Assembly: GCA_015234425.1 (NCBI GenBank)
Contig: JADGNE010000073.1
Location: 1-64,000 of the forward strand
Source: Devosia sp.
GTDB taxonomy: Bacteria > Pseudomonadota > Alphaproteobacteria > Rhizobiales > Devosiaceae
DNA: 64,000 bases
Direction: 5' to 3'
Position 1 is the stretch's first letter, and each line of letters opens with the position of its first letter. The notes beneath the pieces were generated by a model. It was not told the origin of the DNA. It did no database searches and saw only the letters and a list, made by a program, of their open reading frames with translations. Positions 62,747-64,000 of the stretch are shown here, piece after piece. Made by a program: the position numbers and the translations under genes.

Positions 62747-64000
62747 ATGACCCAGCCATCGCACCTTCATCCCGATCGCCTCTTTCCTGCATCCGAGCCC
62801 GCGCAGTCTATTGCCCGCGAGCTTTATCCCGCGGTGAAGGACCTGCCCCTTGTCAGCCCGCATGGGCATACGGACCCATCCTGGTTCGCGGACAACGGGC
62901 GCTTTGCCAGCCCGACGGCGCTGTTCCTGACGCCGGACCATTATGTGTTGCGCATGCTGCGCAGCCGCGGGTTGAACTATGACGCGCTGGGCATTCCCCG
63001 CAAGGCCGGCAAGCCGGTGGAAGGCGACGGGCGCAAGGCCTGGCGGCTGTTTGCCGAGAACTATTACCTGTTTGCCGGCACGCCCTCGAAGACCTGGGTC
63101 GATCACTCGCTCCATGCCGTGTTCGGCATCACCGAGGAACTGTCAGCGGCGACCGCCGACAGCATTTATGACGCCATCGACGCCAAGCTGGGCACGCCCG
63201 AATTGCTGCCGCGGGCTATTCTCGACCGGTTCAATGTCGAGGTGATCGCAACCACCGAATTTGCACTCGATCCCCTCACCCATCACCAAAAGATGGAAGC
63301 CGACGGCTATATCGGGCGCGTGCGCACCACCTATCGCCCGGACGATGTCACCGACCCGAGCCGCCCCGCCATTGTGGAGAACCTGAAAAAGTTCGGCGAG
63401 CTGACCGGCGAGGACGTCAGCAAGTGGGATGGGCTGATCAATGCCCACCGCAAGCGCCGCGAGGTTTTCCGCCGCTTTGGCGCAGTGGCGACAGACCATG
63501 GCGTGCCGACGGCCAATACGGCAGATTTGCCGCTGGTGGAGAAGCAGGCGCTGCTCGACAAGGTCCTGGCCGGCAAGCACGACGCGGCCGATGCCGAGCT
63601 GTTCCGCGCCCAGATGATGACCGAAATGGCGCTGCTGTCGGTCGAAGACGGCATGGTCATGCAGATCCACGCCGGCTCCCGTCGCAATACCGATCCGCTG
63701 CTGTTCGGCGAACGCGGGCCGGACCTTGGTGCCGATATTCCGGGACCGACGGACTATGTGGGCGGTTTGCGGGCGCTGCTGTCGCGCTGTGGCAATGAGC
63801 CCAATCTGCGGCTCATCATGTTCGTGCTCGACGAAACCACTTATGCGCGCGAGCTGGCGCCGATGGCGGGATATTGGCCAAGCCTGCTTATCGGTCCGCC
63901 GTGGTGGTTCCACGACAGCCCGCAGGGCATTCGCCGCTATCTCGACCAGGTGGTGGAAACCGCCGGTTTCTACAATCTTGCCGGGTTCAACGACGATACC
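62747..64000 (+). CDS. uxaC: Glucuronate isomerase (uronate isomerase), 3' end outside window
   Basis: 418 codons run from ATG 62747 to the window edge without a stop. LPLVSPHGHTDP contains the metal-binding HxH; KTWVDHSLHAVFGI and LNLLPRAILDRFNVEVIATTEFALDPL-like elements, MQIHAGSRRNTDP and the DETTYARELAPMAGYWPSLLIGPPWWFHDSP segment all fit the UxaC family of the amidohydrolase fold, usually about 470 residues. It converts glucuronate or galacturonate to the keto-uronate, the first step of uronate catabolism. About 50 residues are missing at the right edge. Confidence 0.95.
   Translation, partial: MTQPSHLHPDRLFPASEPAQSIARELYPAVKDLPLVSPHGHTDPSWFADNGRFASPTALFLTPDHYVLRMLRSRGLNYDALGIPRKAGKPVEGDGRKAWRLFAENYYLFAGTPSKTWVDHSLHAVFGITEELSAATADSIYDAIDAKLGTPELLPRAILDRFNVEVIATTEFALDPLTHHQKMEADGYIGRVRTTYRPDDVTDPSRPAIVENLKKFGELTGEDVSKWDGLINAHRKRREVFRRFGAVATDHGVPTANTADLPLVEKQALLDKVLAGKHDAADAELFRAQMMTEMALLSVEDGMVMQIHAGSRRNTDPLLFGERGPDLGADIPGPTDYVGGLRALLSRCGNEPNLRLIMFVLDETTYARELAPMAGYWPSLLIGPPWWFHDSPQGIRRYLDQVVETAGFYNLAGFNDDT

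Overview
This window looks like chromosomal core DNA of an alphaproteobacterium of the order Hyphomicrobiales, probably Devosia or a near relative. That placement is an inference. It rests on high-GC codon use, the short HisG plus HisZ pair, a tRNA-His that lacks G-1 and carries A73, the HDAC-xseB-tlyA cluster, family-wide FixA/FixB-type ETF genes, and dispersed GC-rich palindromes. I see no prophage, no insertion sequence with a transposase, no rRNA and no CRISPR array. Both edges cut genes: groEL on the left and uxaC on the right.

Layout. 1-6 kb: groEL 3' end with a strong terminator, an orphan BrnA-like antitoxin, a TSUP exporter, and a leftward hisS-hisZ-hisG run. 6-15 kb: a cell-envelope and signalling block with an L,D-transpeptidase, a TadG-like VWA protein, a heme oxygenase-bacteriophytochrome pair, tRNA-His, and a large PAS protein with a degenerate histidine-kinase core. 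15-20 kb: a complete peptide/nickel-type ABC importer (SBP, two permeases, fused double ATPase). 20-28 kb: leftward metabolic genes (GH1 beta-glucosidase, Mrp, fructose-6-phosphate aldolase/transaldolase, aromatic/aspartate aminotransferase, ETF, Tim44-like). 28-38 kb: mixed accessory genes, including a DUF559 nuclease-fold gene bracketed by two copies of a ~180-bp palindromic repeat, a GH13 alpha-glucosidase and an LGFP-repeat gene broken by an amber codon. 38-44 kb: hydroxyacid dehydrogenase, AEC transporter and glpD-glpK behind a three-box operator-like array. 44-54 kb: membrane protease, PdxH, J-protein, carbonic anhydrase, tRNA t6A synthesis, HDAC-xseB-SCO-tlyA. 54-64 kb: an APH-like kinase, the dapD/dapE lysine-pathway genes with small membrane proteins, an OmpR-type regulator with a histidine kinase fused to a periplasmic binding protein, and uxaC.

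Systems worth most attention. (1) The kinase-binding protein fusion at 58936-61389 and its regulator; an internal signal-peptide-like segment suggests either a three-pass sensor or a polyprotein cut by signal peptidase. (2) The DUF559 gene and the palindromic repeat family found at about nine or ten intergenic loci here, with structure-preserving changes between copies. (3) The pseudo-kinase at 12235-14955. (4) FCCH-like repeats inserted in the VWA domain of the TadG-like protein.

All coordinates, motifs and repeats were read by eye. Family names come from recognised motifs and lengths; no database search was run.
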